From NCBI RefSeq assembly GCF_014698735.1, contig NZ_JACJTQ010000018.1:1-64000 (forward strand): DNA of 64,000 nucleotides. The letters run 5' to 3'. This document shows, piece after piece, positions 27,259 to 36,106 of this stretch; positions within the stretch are counted from its first letter, which is position 1; every line of letters starts with the position of its first letter. The translations under genes were made by a program, and so were the position numbers. Source of the DNA: Anabaena catenula FACHB-362. GTDB taxonomy: Bacteria; Cyanobacteriota; Cyanobacteriia; Cyanobacteriales; Nostocaceae. A model generated the notes under the pieces. The model was not told the origin of the DNA. It did not search any database and saw nothing but the letters and a program-made list of their open reading frames with translations.

Positions 27259-28536
27259 TTAATCGCTTCTTAAAGCATTAATTGGATCTAATTTAGAAGC
27301 ATTTCGTGCGGGAATTACTCCAGCAACTAAGCCAACGATCAGTGAGAGTCCAAATCCGACGATGATTGATAAAAAAGAAATGATAAATGGAAATTTAAAT
27401 ATAGTTGATGCTGCAAAGGCAATTACAATACCACTTACAATACCAATGCTTCCACCAGCAATGGAAATCACGATTGCTTCAGCTAAAAATTGATTGAGGA
27501 TGGCTGAATTAGTTGCTCCTACTGCTTTTCTAATGCCGATTTCTCTCGTTCGTTCTACAACAGAAACTAACATAATATTGGCAATGCCAATTCCGCCAAC
27601 AACTAAAGAAATTCCTGCAATTGCTACTACCATCACTGTAAATAAACCCACCACGTTAGTGAAGGTGCTAACAATATCAGCTTGGTTAGTTAGTCGGAAA
27701 TCATCGGCTTGTGGTGGATAGATATTATGACGCAGACGTAAGAGATTGGTAACTTGAAATTGTGCAGCTTCTAACTGCTCTTGATTGGCAGATTTGACTA
27801 AAATTCCATTTACAGAAACACCGACTAAAGCATTGTTGCCAACTAGTCTTTTTGACATACTAGTCAGAGGGATGAAAATTTGGTCATCTCGGTCTGTTGG
27901 CCCTTGAGAACCTTTAGGTTCCATCACTCCAATCACTTCATAAGCCTCTCCCTGAATCCGAATTCTTTCACCGATGACATTATTACTTTGACTAAACAAT
28001 GTTCTTTGGACTGTAGGGCCAATAATCGCAAACTGTGCAGCAGTATCTAGTTCTTCTTGGGTAAAATATCTCCCTTGCTGGGGGCGGGTATTTCTGACTT
28101 CTGGGTAGTTTAAATCTGTACCTATAACTGTTGTTGAGGTATTCTGTCCCTCATAAACAACTTGTACATTCCGCTGTAGATAAGCAGAAACAAGTTCAGC
28201 TGATGGTGCTTGTGTAGCGATCGCTTTCGCATCTTCCCAAGTCAAGGTACTGCTAGAACCTACTCCTTGTCGCACATTCCCACTTCTGGCCGCACCTGCT
28301 AAGATTTGCAGCACATCCGTACCCAAGGCTTGAATCTGTTGCTCAACTCCTTTTTGCACCCCCTGACCGATAGAGGTAATGGCGATAACTGAAGAAATGC
28401 CAATAATTACCCCCAGCATCGTTAGTCCTGTGCGTAATTTGTTACTCCACAGGGTCTCTACCGCCATTAAAAATATTTCTAATAATGGTACTGTGCGGGT
28501 ATTCTTAGCTTTATTCGCGTAATAAGCTATGGCCAT
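27259..28536 (-). CDS. MacB-type ABC exporter permease (operon B)
   Basis: This 425-residue paralogue of the operon A permease has the first helix in LWSNKLRTGLTMLGVIIGISSVIAITSIGQG, the periplasmic core at about 60-275, and the C-terminal EIGIRKAVGATNSAILNQFLAEAIVISIAGG and VIPARNASKLDPINALR segments. The N-terminus has about 20 more residues before the first helix than the operon A copy. It is the second gene of operon B. Confidence 0.93.
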   Translation of the reverse strand: MAIAYYANKAKNTRTVPLLEIFLMAVETLWSNKLRTGLTMLGVIIGISSVIAITSIGQGVQKGVEQQIQALGTDVLQILAGAARSGNVRQGVGSSSTLTWEDAKAIATQAPSAELVSAYLQRNVQVVYEGQNTSTTVIGTDLNYPEVRNTRPQQGRYFTQEELDTAAQFAIIGPTVQRTLFSQSNNVIGERIRIQGEAYEVIGVMEPKGSQGPTDRDDQIFIPLTSMSKRLVGNNALVGVSVNGILVKSANQEQLEAAQFQVTNLLRLRHNIYPPQADDFRLTNQADIVSTFTNVVGLFTVMVVAIAGISLVVGGIGIANIMLVSVVERTREIGIRKAVGATNSAILNQFLAEAIVISIAGGSIGIVSGIVIAFAASTIFKFPFIISFLSIIVGFGLSLIVGLVAGVIPARNASKLDPINALRSD

Positions 28537-28563
28537 AATTGAGTACCGAGTAGTGAGTATTGA

Positions 28564-28660
28564 GTTTTGAGTTTTGAGTTTTGAGTGATGAGTTGAAAAA
28601 CCATCCGGTCTCTTGTAGGGTGCGTCAGACCCAATAATTTAGCAAAAAACAGATTTCTCT
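28564..28660. repeat. TTTTGAG heptamers and GGGTGCGTCAGA inverted repeat
   Basis: Three TTTTGAG units (28564-28585) are followed by GTAGGGTGCGTCAGA (28616) and its complement TCTGACGCACCTTAC (28660-28675 region). The structure lies between the fusion-protein and permease genes of operon B. Confidence 0.55.
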
Positions 28661-28727
28661 ATCTGACGCACCTTACTAAATCTCCTCTTCCCAGCGTCTG
28701 AAACGACGTAATTTCGTTCATATCTCA

Positions 28728-30311
28728 CTAAGAACCACCACGACGACCACCGCCTCCACGGCCACCACCTCCACCGTCACCTCCACTTAAACCAGGAAAA
28801 ACTCCTCCTCGTGGTGTTGATTGCGGTCGTGACCCCGGTGGGAAACTGAGCAATACCCTCTCGTCTCCTATCAATCCAGATTTAACTTCTGTAAAGTTAT
28901 TCACAGTAATGCCAGTCTCAATGCGAGTGAAAACAGGTTTGCCATCCGCCCCAGCCACAAACACACCTGTGGCACGTTCTCGGCGTACTACTGAAGCTGT
29001 CGGCACTACTAGGACATTTTCTAATTCACCAACTTGGAAATCTGCTGCCACATTCATCCCAGAACGCAGTAGCCTTCCAGGGTCAGAGAGTGCTACCCTG
29101 ACTTCAAAACTGGTAACATTTTGCTCAACTATGGCTTGGGCAGCGATTTGACTCACTTTACCTGCAAAGGTTTTTTCTGGGTAGGCATCTGCTTTAATTA
29201 TCACTTCTTGACCAAGGCGGATTTTGGAAATATTAGTTTCGGCTAAATTGGCGACAACTTCATTCGTAGAAGCTAGAGATAAGATAGAAGAAGAAGTAGC
29301 AGAAGATACTGCGCTACTGGCAGTTGTGGGAGTAACGAAAGCGCCAGGATCAGCGTACTTTTTCGTCACTACACCGTCAAAGGGAGCGCGAATGATCGTG
29401 TCATTGATGTCGGATTGAACGTTTTGTAGGGAGCCACGAGCAGACATCATCTGAGCGCGTGCTTGGTCAATATCTTCTCGGCGAGTTCCTGCTTTGAGGA
29501 GTGATAAAGATTGCTGTCTCTGTTGGACTACAGCCCGTGCTTGCTGAATATCTTCTGGACGTGAACCTGCTTTTTGTAATGCTAGTGCTTGCTGGGCTTC
29601 ATTCACCTGAGCCTGGGCGCTATCACGATCTGCTAATTTTTGGTTAACGGTTTGGAGAGAAATTCCTCCTGAATTGAAAAGTTGTTGATTTCGGCGGAAA
29701 TCATCTTCTGCTTTACTGAAATTAGCTTGAGCGCTTTTTAAGCGTGCCTCTGCTTGGCCAATATCTTGGGAACGATTACCTGCTTCTATTTTTCGCAAAT
29801 TGGCTAGGGCTTCTTCCAGTTGTGCCTGTGATTGAGCAATATCCTGGGGACGATTACCTGCAATCAACTTTTGTAGATTTGCCTCAGCTTGGGCTATTTG
29901 CCCTCTAGCAGAGGTGAGTTGCCCTTGCAGGTTGGAATCATCCATGTAAGCTACAATCTGTCCTTGTTGGACTATATCGCCTTCCTTGACGAGCAGTTTT
30001 TTGAGGATGCCTGAATTTTTAGGGCTGAGGTTGATTGATCTCTCAGGCTTCACGGTTCCATTGGCAGCAACTGTGATTGATAAGCTCTGTCTTTCTACAG
30101 GCCGGGTGACCACACGACGTTGTGCTTGTTGACTGGGAAGAACCATGAATTGAAGATAAACTACGTAGCCAATTCCACCCATCAGCCCCAGGACGATTAA
30201 CCAAGGCAGCCAGTGATTTTTGCCTTTTTTTCTGTTAACTTTTGGAACCGATAAAGATGAATCTACATGATTTGATGTATCAATTTCCATATAAAATTTA
30301 TTTATGTACAA
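28728..30311 (-). CDS. MacA/HlyD-type membrane fusion protein with glycine-rich tail (operon B)
   Basis: This 527-residue adaptor has an N-terminal membrane helix (about 35-55), lipoyl half-motifs (LSPKNSGILKKLLVKEGDIVQQGQ and DTIIRAPFDGVVTKKY), and a coiled-coil hairpin containing repeated AGxRxEDI-type units. After the membrane-proximal domain it ends in a 20-25 residue Gly/Arg-rich tail that the operon A paralogue lacks. A low-complexity exposed tail on a periplasmic adaptor is uncommon. It is the first gene of operon B. Confidence 0.92.
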   Translation of the reverse strand: MYINKFYMEIDTSNHVDSSLSVPKVNRKKGKNHWLPWLIVLGLMGGIGYVVYLQFMVLPSQQAQRRVVTRPVERQSLSITVAANGTVKPERSINLSPKNSGILKKLLVKEGDIVQQGQIVAYMDDSNLQGQLTSARGQIAQAEANLQKLIAGNRPQDIAQSQAQLEEALANLRKIEAGNRSQDIGQAEARLKSAQANFSKAEDDFRRNQQLFNSGGISLQTVNQKLADRDSAQAQVNEAQQALALQKAGSRPEDIQQARAVVQQRQQSLSLLKAGTRREDIDQARAQMMSARGSLQNVQSDINDTIIRAPFDGVVTKKYADPGAFVTPTTASSAVSSATSSSILSLASTNEVVANLAETNISKIRLGQEVIIKADAYPEKTFAGKVSQIAAQAIVEQNVTSFEVRVALSDPGRLLRSGMNVAADFQVGELENVLVVPTASVVRRERATGVFVAGADGKPVFTRIETGITVNNFTEVKSGLIGDERVLLSFPPGSRPQSTPRGGVFPGLSGGDGGGGGRGGGGRRGGS

Positions 30312-30698
30312 CGGATGCGGAGCTAGTACAAAACGGCGTAAATAATCTGCCCATTTAAAATGTCTAAAATCCCTACAGCACAGTAATTAAGTTGGCATCA
30401 TCTGCGATCGCCGCTATTACGAATTATTTTAATGTTATGCAGCCTCTTCGTATAAATCTATGTAAGCAATTATCGAACAATTACCCTATATCTCAAGCAT
30501 GACCAAAGTCACTAGTAACTGTAAACTTATGTATGACCAAAGTCACCAAAAAATTTCTGAAGAACGAGTTGTAAGTTATAAGACTAAACTCAGCACTCAG
30601 CACTCAGAACGGTTTCGGTAAAATTTACCTTTCTTCTAGAGCGGAGATCGTCTAAGCTATCTGAAAGATTCTTTGATTTGTGGTTTAGAGGCGGTAGT
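30312..30698. other. Divergent promoter region of operon B and the TPR gene
   Basis: These 387 bases contain a short CACTCAG heptamer run at about 30586-30607 and no supported gene. TGACCAAAGTCAC occurs twice (around 30500 and 30534): a 13-base direct repeat whose arms TGACC...(G)TCA are partly palindromic. It is a possible regulator site. Confidence 0.4.
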
Positions 30699-31583
30699 GT
30701 GCCAAAACACCTTCGTTTGATTTCTCTTTTGGTTGTCTGTAGTTTGTGGAATATTCCCAAAACTGTCCACGCACAGGCATTGATACCTCATACACTGCAA
30801 CTTGATACAGCCAAGTTGGAGAAGCAGGGGTTGAGCTTGGCTCAAGAGGCGGCTCAATTAGCACAGTTTCAGCAAATTGATTTGGCTTTGCCACGAGCGC
30901 GGCTGGCTACTCAATTGGCTCCTGAAAATGATAAGGTATGGTTGCTCTTGGGTGGTTTGCATTTGCAAACGAAAGAGTATGATGCTGCGATCGCAGCGTT
31001 ACAAAAAGCCCAAACCCTTAATCCCAAAAATGCTGATATTCTCTTTGCTTTGGGTTCAGCTAATTTTCAGAAACAAAATTATCAAGCATCTGCTGCCCAT
31101 TACCAAACCGGGTTGCAGTTAAAACCTAATGACTCAGAGGGTTTGTTTGATTTGGGTAATGCTTACTATATGTTAGGTCGCTTGCCCGATGCGATCGCTC
31201 AATTTAATCAAGCTGTCTCTCAAGATAAAAAATTCTGGCCAGCAATTAACAACATTGGCTTAATCAAATACGAACAAGGTGATGTTCAAAGTGCGATTAA
31301 GCAATGGCAACAGGCAGTAGCTATTGATAAGCAAGCCGCCGAACCTTTATTAGCCCTGGCTGTAGCTTTGTATACTAAAGGTGACAGTCAACAAGGATTA
31401 GCAATGGGGGAAGCAGCACTCCGTATAGATCAACGTTATGCTGATTTGGATTTCCTCAAGCAAAACCTTTGGGGTGAACGCCTACTATCTGATACGAAAA
31501 AATTCTTAGAATTACCCCGCATTCAAGCAAGTCTAGGAACGCTGCAAGACACCCCACAACCCACACAACAGCCTACACAGTAG
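30699..31583 (+). CDS. Secreted/periplasmic TPR-repeat protein
   Basis: This 294-residue protein has a signal sequence (LRLISLLVVCSLWNIPKTVHAQA) followed by about five TPR units (APENDKVWLLLGGLHLQTKEYDAAIAALQKAQTLNP and onwards) and a Pro/Thr/Gln tail. The GTG at 30699 is chosen because GAGGCGG lies just upstream and it starts the signal sequence; an upstream TTG would add seven residues. The partner is unknown; TPR proteins scaffold complexes. It is divergent from export operon B. Confidence 0.82.
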   Translation: MPKHLRLISLLVVCSLWNIPKTVHAQALIPHTLQLDTAKLEKQGLSLAQEAAQLAQFQQIDLALPRARLATQLAPENDKVWLLLGGLHLQTKEYDAAIAALQKAQTLNPKNADILFALGSANFQKQNYQASAAHYQTGLQLKPNDSEGLFDLGNAYYMLGRLPDAIAQFNQAVSQDKKFWPAINNIGLIKYEQGDVQSAIKQWQQAVAIDKQAAEPLLALAVALYTKGDSQQGLAMGEAALRIDQRYADLDFLKQNLWGERLLSDTKKFLELPRIQASLGTLQDTPQPTQQPTQ

Positions 31584-31742
31584 TAAGTCGATTAATTGGT
31601 AATTGGTAATTAGTGTTGCTATTACCCGTTACCTATTAATACTTGCCTAACTTTACCAATCTGTAGTACATATAAACTAAGAAAGAACAGAAGTCATCCA
31701 AAATATTTATGGATGTGTTCTTTTGACATCAGCTGGCAGTTT

Positions 31743-32147
31743 TCAAGAATCTTGTGTAGGTAGAAGTGCCACAATCTGGTCAACAAATTGTTGATGGTCA
31801 ACAACGGGTTTAGAGATGTAGCCATCCGCACCACTTTGCTTGAGAAAGTTCTCACGATCGCCTTCCATAGCGTGTGCTGTCACCAAAATAATAGGTAAGT
31901 TTGCTGTTTGCGGATCAGATTTTAACATTTGTGTAATTTTGATACCATCAACAGACTTACCTTCGTAAACACTACGAGATAGGGAAACATCCATTAAAAT
32001 CAGGTCAGCTTCCCCAGCTTGGGCAATTTTGATCACCTCTTCCACATTTTCCGTATGTTTCACACCCAAGCCACCACGCTTGGTCAAAATTTTGGAAAAA
32101 ACACGAGCGTTAATCAGATCATCTTCGACAATCAAAACAGTTTTCAT
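31743..32147 (-). CDS. Single-domain response regulator (CheY-like)
   Basis: This 134-residue receiver is without an output domain. Acidic pair Asp9-Asp10 (VEDD), phospho-acceptor Asp53 (LILMDVSLS), Thr in LVTAHA and Lys in ISKPV are all present, so it should be phosphorylatable. A short insertion (SRSVYEGKSVDG) follows the acceptor. No kinase is adjacent; its partner is elsewhere. Confidence 0.92.
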   Translation of the reverse strand: MKTVLIVEDDLINARVFSKILTKRGGLGVKHTENVEEVIKIAQAGEADLILMDVSLSRSVYEGKSVDGIKITQMLKSDPQTANLPIILVTAHAMEGDRENFLKQSGADGYISKPVVDHQQFVDQIVALLPTQDS

Positions 32148-32472
32148 GAGAATTTAATCTATAAGGGTGAAGGAGGATTAAAAGCAATTTTGGATTTTGG
32201 ATTTTGGATTGGGAACATGGATAGTTAGGGTGTTTCATAGCAATGAAACAAGACAACCTCTCCCAATCTGGTATAAGACCTAAGCAGCAAATAATCTCTG
32301 CTGCCTTATTTAGTAATCAATTTGTATCCCCAATATCAAGGATAATACTACTGTTTTTTATCCTATGAGGATCAAGATTTTATTATCAATACCATTTAAT
32401 CCGTTATGCTGTGGTTTCTATAGTGTTAAGTTCCACCGACTTTTGTGTAGTTAAAATTCAGGGAAAAAGCTC
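32148..32472. other. Divergent spacer upstream of the topoisomerase gene
   Basis: It contains a GATTTTG-type heptamer run at 32187-32215 (TTTTGGATTTTGGATTTTGG), the same repeat type that appears inside the downstream coding region at 34022-34060. No gene is visible. Confidence 0.5.
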
Positions 32473-34980
32473 ATGGCAAAACAGTTAAACCTTCTCTCCA
32501 CGGGACAGGTCATCACAACAGCCCTGCACACCGAGATGCAACGGTCTTATCTAGAATATGCCATGAGTGTGATAGTTGGGCGGGCGTTACCAGACGTGCG
32601 TGATGGCTTAAAGCCAGTGCATCGACGGATTTTGTACGCCATGCATGAACTCGGGCTGACACCAGATAGACCTTATCGTAAATGCGCTCGTGTAGTTGGA
32701 GACGTATTAGGTAAATATCATCCCCACGGGGATCAAGCCGTTTATGATGCCTTGGTGAGGTTAGTGCAGGAATTTTCCAGTCGCTATCCCTTACTGGCTG
32801 GACATGGTAATTTTGGTAGCGTGGATAACGACCCACCAGCGGCGATGCGTTACACAGAAACGCGTCTGGCACCTATTGGCCATGAGGGAATGCTGACAGA
32901 AATTGGCGAAGAAACTGTGGAATTTATCGGTAATTTCGATAATTCTCAGCAAGAACCAACTGTCTTACCGGCTCAGTTACCGTTCCTACTACTTAATGGC
33001 TGTTCTGGTATCGCTGTGGGGATGGCGACGAATATTCCCCCGCATAATTTAGGGGAAATAGTCGATGGGTTGATTGCTTTAATTGACAACCCAGATTTAA
33101 CGGATGAAAAATTATTTGAGCTAATTCCGGGGCCAGATTTTCCAACCGGGGGAGAAATTGTCGGTAATACGGGGATTCGGGAAGCATACACCACAGGAAA
33201 AGGTGGGATTTTGTTGCGGGGTGTGGCGACGCTGGAAGAGATTCCCGCCACTAGGGGCAGCAAGCGGCGAACTGCAATTATTATTACTGAATTACCTTAT
33301 CAGGTGAATAAGGCGGGTTGGATTGAAAAAGTAGCAGATTTGGTCAATCAAGGACGCTTACTGGGCATTTCTGATTTGCGGGATGAGAGCGATCGCGAAG
33401 GGATGCGAGTAGTCATTGAACTCAAACGCGATACCAACCCCCAAGAAGTTCTCCAACACTTGTATCACCAAACTGCTTTACAAACTACCTTTGGAGCAAT
33501 TCTTTTAGGGTTAGTAAATGGACAACCCCGACAGTTAAGCTTGCGTCAACTGTTGCAGGAATTTTTGAATTTCCGAGAACATACTCTCAATCGTCGCTAC
33601 AGTTATGAGTTAGGTAAAGCCGAAAACCGAGTGCAGATTGTCGCCGGTTTACTGAAAGCGTTGTCTCACCTAGATGATGTAATTGCAATTTTAAGGCAAG
33701 CTGCTGATGGTAGTACAGCCAAATTGAACCTTTGTCGCCGACTAGATTTAAGCGAAGTACAAGCGGATGCCATTTTGTCCATGCCATTACGCCGCCTCAC
33801 CAGTTTAGAACAGCAAAATTTGCAGCAGGAATTTGACGAACTTAACAATCAAATTACCTCATTGCGGAGATTACTGGAAGATAGACGGGAATTACTGAAA
33901 GCTTTGAAAAAGGATTTACGTAGTCTCAAGCGAAAATATAGTGATTCTCGACGGACAAAAATTTTAGCGCCCAATGAAACCCCAATCAAACCAGAAAAGG
34001 GAAAAACAGAAACAGAGGACAATTCCAAATCCACAATCCCAAATCCCAAATCGGAACAACCACCAGAAGCAGCAGTTCTAGAATTTACCCAGCGGGGTTA
34101 TGTACGTCGCATTTCTCCGACAGGGAAAAAGCCGAAAGCGGAAAATGGTTTGCATGAGAACGACTTTATTATCCACACCGAGTCAACTGACACTGAAAAA
34201 GATTTGTTGATTCTCAATAGTGGTGGTAAAGTCTACCCTGTGAAAGTGGGAGAAATTCCCGCTACAACTGGACGTTCTCCACGAGGAACACCACTCATTA
34301 CCATGCTCACAAGTACGGCACAAGGTAATGCAGAAGCTGTTGTTAGCCGCTTTGTACTGCCAGAAACATCCGCAACATCTGAGATGATTCTCCTCACCAA
34401 ACAAGGGCGAATTAAGCGTCTGTCTCTGGAAGAATTCACCAACCTCACTCGGCGCGGAATTACGATTTTGAAGCTGAAAGATGATGATGAATTATCTTTT
34501 ACCCAGTTCACCAAAACAGGAGATCATCTAATTTTAGCTAGTTCAGGTGGGCGTTTGTTGCGGTTTGCAGTTAATGATGAGCAATTGCCCGTTATGGGTC
34601 GTGCAGCAATGGGTTTGCAAGCATTCCGGCTGTTGAAAAATCAGCAAATGGTTGGTTGTGTAACTGTCGCTAAAGATGACCAGATATTGCTAGTTACTCA
34701 AGAAGGATATGCCAAACGAATGCCTGCAAGTAACTTAAGGGCTGCTAATCGCGGCGATTTAGGTATACAAATGCTGAAATTTAACAACAAAACTGACAAT
34801 TTGGCAGCGATGGTACGCGCTACACCAGGTACGGAAGTAGCTCTGTTGACCAATAAAGAACGCGTGGTGAGAATTCCTGTGGACACAGTGCCACTTTTAG
34901 ATAGAGATGCTAAAGGTGAGAATGTCTTGCAAATCAACCGCGATGAGAAAATTATCTCAGTTGTAGAAGTGCGAGTGTGA
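32473..34980 (+). CDS. gyrA: Type IIA DNA topoisomerase subunit A, GyrA/ParC family
   Basis: This 835-residue subunit has the winged-helix/tower breakage-reunion domain (1-about 500) and a C-terminal beta-pinwheel (about 530-835). The active-site tyrosine is Tyr127 ([11 protein letters not shown]). The pinwheel's first blade reads [21 protein letters not shown] where GyrA proteins carry the Q-R-R-G-G-x-G GyrA box, so the box is missing; that favours a ParC-like decatenase over a supercoiling gyrase. The linker (about 500-530) is Lys/Glu/Pro-rich and contains a stretch that looks like a translated spacer repeat. GyrB is encoded separately at 55462. Confidence 0.93.
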   Translation: MAKQLNLLSTGQVITTALHTEMQRSYLEYAMSVIVGRALPDVRDGLKPVHRRILYAMHELGLTPDRPYRKCARVVGDVLGKYHPHGDQAVYDALVRLVQEFSSRYPLLAGHGNFGSVDNDPPAAMRYTETRLAPIGHEGMLTEIGEETVEFIGNFDNSQQEPTVLPAQLPFLLLNGCSGIAVGMATNIPPHNLGEIVDGLIALIDNPDLTDEKLFELIPGPDFPTGGEIVGNTGIREAYTTGKGGILLRGVATLEEIPATRGSKRRTAIIITELPYQVNKAGWIEKVADLVNQGRLLGISDLRDESDREGMRVVIELKRDTNPQEVLQHLYHQTALQTTFGAILLGLVNGQPRQLSLRQLLQEFLNFREHTLNRRYSYELGKAENRVQIVAGLLKALSHLDDVIAILRQAADGSTAKLNLCRRLDLSEVQADAILSMPLRRLTSLEQQNLQQEFDELNNQITSLRRLLEDRRELLKALKKDLRSLKRKYSDSRRTKILAPNETPIKPEKGKTETEDNSKSTIPNPKSEQPPEAAVLEFTQRGYVRRISPTGKKPKAENGLHENDFIIHTESTDTEKDLLILNSGGKVYPVKVGEIPATTGRSPRGTPLITMLTSTAQGNAEAVVSRFVLPETSATSEMILLTKQGRIKRLSLEEFTNLTRRGITILKLKDDDELSFTQFTKTGDHLILASSGGRLLRFAVNDEQLPVMGRAAMGLQAFRLLKNQQMVGCVTVAKDDQILLVTQEGYAKRMPASNLRAANRGDLGIQMLKFNNKTDNLAAMVRATPGTEVALLTNKERVVRIPVDTVPLLDRDAKGENVLQINRDEKIISVVEVRV

Positions 34981-34991
34981 GTCAAAAAAAC

Positions 34992-35018
34992 TAGGGACAC
35001 AACAATGTTGTGTCCCTA
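34992..35018. terminator. Bidirectional terminator between convergent genes
   Basis: A perfect 12-bp stem TAGGGACACAAC / GTTGTGTCCCTA has a 3-nt loop. The flanks are A-runs on both sides, so the minus-strand transcript ends in a U-run. It serves at least the gene at 35044. Confidence 0.8.
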
Positions 35019-35043
35019 AAAAATCAAGTTTAAAAATAGTTGT

Positions 35044-35433
35044 TCAACTGGCTTCTTTGAAGAAATCTTCACCGGCGATATTTTCAGGTGTAGTACCTAC
35101 AACCTTTCTAAAAGTCAAAGTGTAAGTGTTGCTTGAGTTCTCAAACTTTTCATATCTGAGTCCATCAAGCTTTCCTTGAGTAATCAGATTTTGCCAATCA
35201 TTTGCGTTGATGCGGATAGTGACAGATGGACCACAGCAGTTGTATTTGACATCTTTTGTGATTGTGCCACTTGAAAAACTCAATGTAGGGCAAGATTGTT
35301 CATAAAGACCAAGAGGTACGGTAGCCGCACCCTGGTTGATTGTTTTGATACAATCTTCAGCTAATGCTTGTTCTTGTCCTAGGGAGAAGAATAAAGACAG
35401 CATCATTAAGAAGGCAATGATCATCTTTTTCAT
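35044..35433 (-). CDS. Small secreted protein with four cysteines, unknown family
   Basis: This 129-residue protein has a clear signal peptide (MKKMIIAFLMMLSLFFSLGQEQALAE, cleavage near ALA-E). The mature part of about 100 residues has Cys in EDCIKT, EQSCPTL and YNCCGPS, probably two disulfides, and beta-rich patterning (VTIRINANDW, TYTLTFRKV). The ATG at 35433 is chosen because GAGGA lies eight bases before it. It is not a family I recognise. It is preceded by the divergent hli promoter region. Confidence 0.72.
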   Translation of the reverse strand: MKKMIIAFLMMLSLFFSLGQEQALAEDCIKTINQGAATVPLGLYEQSCPTLSFSSGTITKDVKYNCCGPSVTIRINANDWQNLITQGKLDGLRYEKFENSSNTYTLTFRKVVGTTPENIAGEDFFKEAS

Positions 35434-35789
35434 TGGACAAATCCTCATGAGTTGTAAATTTCATCTCCAGTCACAACAGGCTTCGAGAGATACCTATTTG
35501 ACTGCAAATTTGATCTGTTTATAGATAGATATAAATTAAAAAGATTTTTCTACAAACAGAGTTTAATATTTTGTAACGATTAGTACATATTGACAAAGCC
35601 AATTAAGTGAAAACAAGTTTATCCAGTAAACTTTTTAAGTAATCTACTTACATAAGATGGCTTAAATAAAAACTACATATATAAATCACCCACAATATAA
35701 GTCAATAAATGTTGCATTATTGAAAATATTTGTTATATTAGTTTACATAAGGCAATAAAGCTTAGTAAAACCATCTTGGAGTGCGAACC
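35434..35789. other. Divergent promoter region, secreted protein / Hlip
   Basis: AT-rich spacer with no gene. The HLR1-like sequence at 35732-35749 is the only recognised element. Confidence 0.5.
35732..35749 (+). promoter_or_regulatory. HLR1-like site (RpaB binding) upstream of hli
   Basis: GTTATATT-AG-TTTACATA fits the HLR1 pattern of two TTACA-type octamers with a 2-base gap, one mismatch in the first and one in the second. It lies 40 bases before the Hlip start, where RpaB is known to act on high-light genes of other cyanobacteria. Confidence 0.5.
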
Positions 35790-35969
35790 ATGACTAACGC
35801 AACAAAAACTATTACTTCCATACCAGAAGATCGTAACGCTTGGCGTTGGGGCTTTACTCCCCAAGCAGAAATTTGGAATGGCCGTTTGGCAATGATTGGT
35901 TTTTTAGCAGCTACCTTAATTGAAGTTATTTCTGGCCAAGGCTTCCTACACTTTTGGGGTATTTTGTAA
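35790..35969 (+). CDS. hli: High-light-inducible protein (one-helix Hlip)
   Basis: This 59-residue thylakoid protein has one membrane helix carrying the chlorophyll-binding motif [20 protein letters not shown]. Hlips bind chlorophyll and carotenoid and dissipate energy around newly made photosystem II or chlorophyll synthase. The ATG at 35790 is chosen because GGAG lies eight bases upstream; an upstream GTG would add three residues. Strong terminator follows. Likely light-stress regulated. Confidence 0.95.
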   Translation: MTNATKTITSIPEDRNAWRWGFTPQAEIWNGRLAMIGFLAATLIEVISGQGFLHFWGIL

Positions 35970-36006
35970 GATAAGATTTGAGATAAAGAGTTGTTCATAA
36001 ACAAAA

Positions 36007-36047
36007 AACCTGGTAGTTAATCAAAACTAGCAGGTTCTTTATTTTTT
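36007..36047 (+). terminator. Rho-independent terminator of hli
   Basis: Stem AACCTGgTAG / CTAgCAGGTT has one internal mismatch and is followed by CTTTATTTTTT. Confidence 0.8.
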
Positions 36048-36106
36048 GCTTTCTTGGTTATTTGTCTTCAGTCATTAGGTAGAGATTTAAAGCTAATGAC
36101 TAACAA

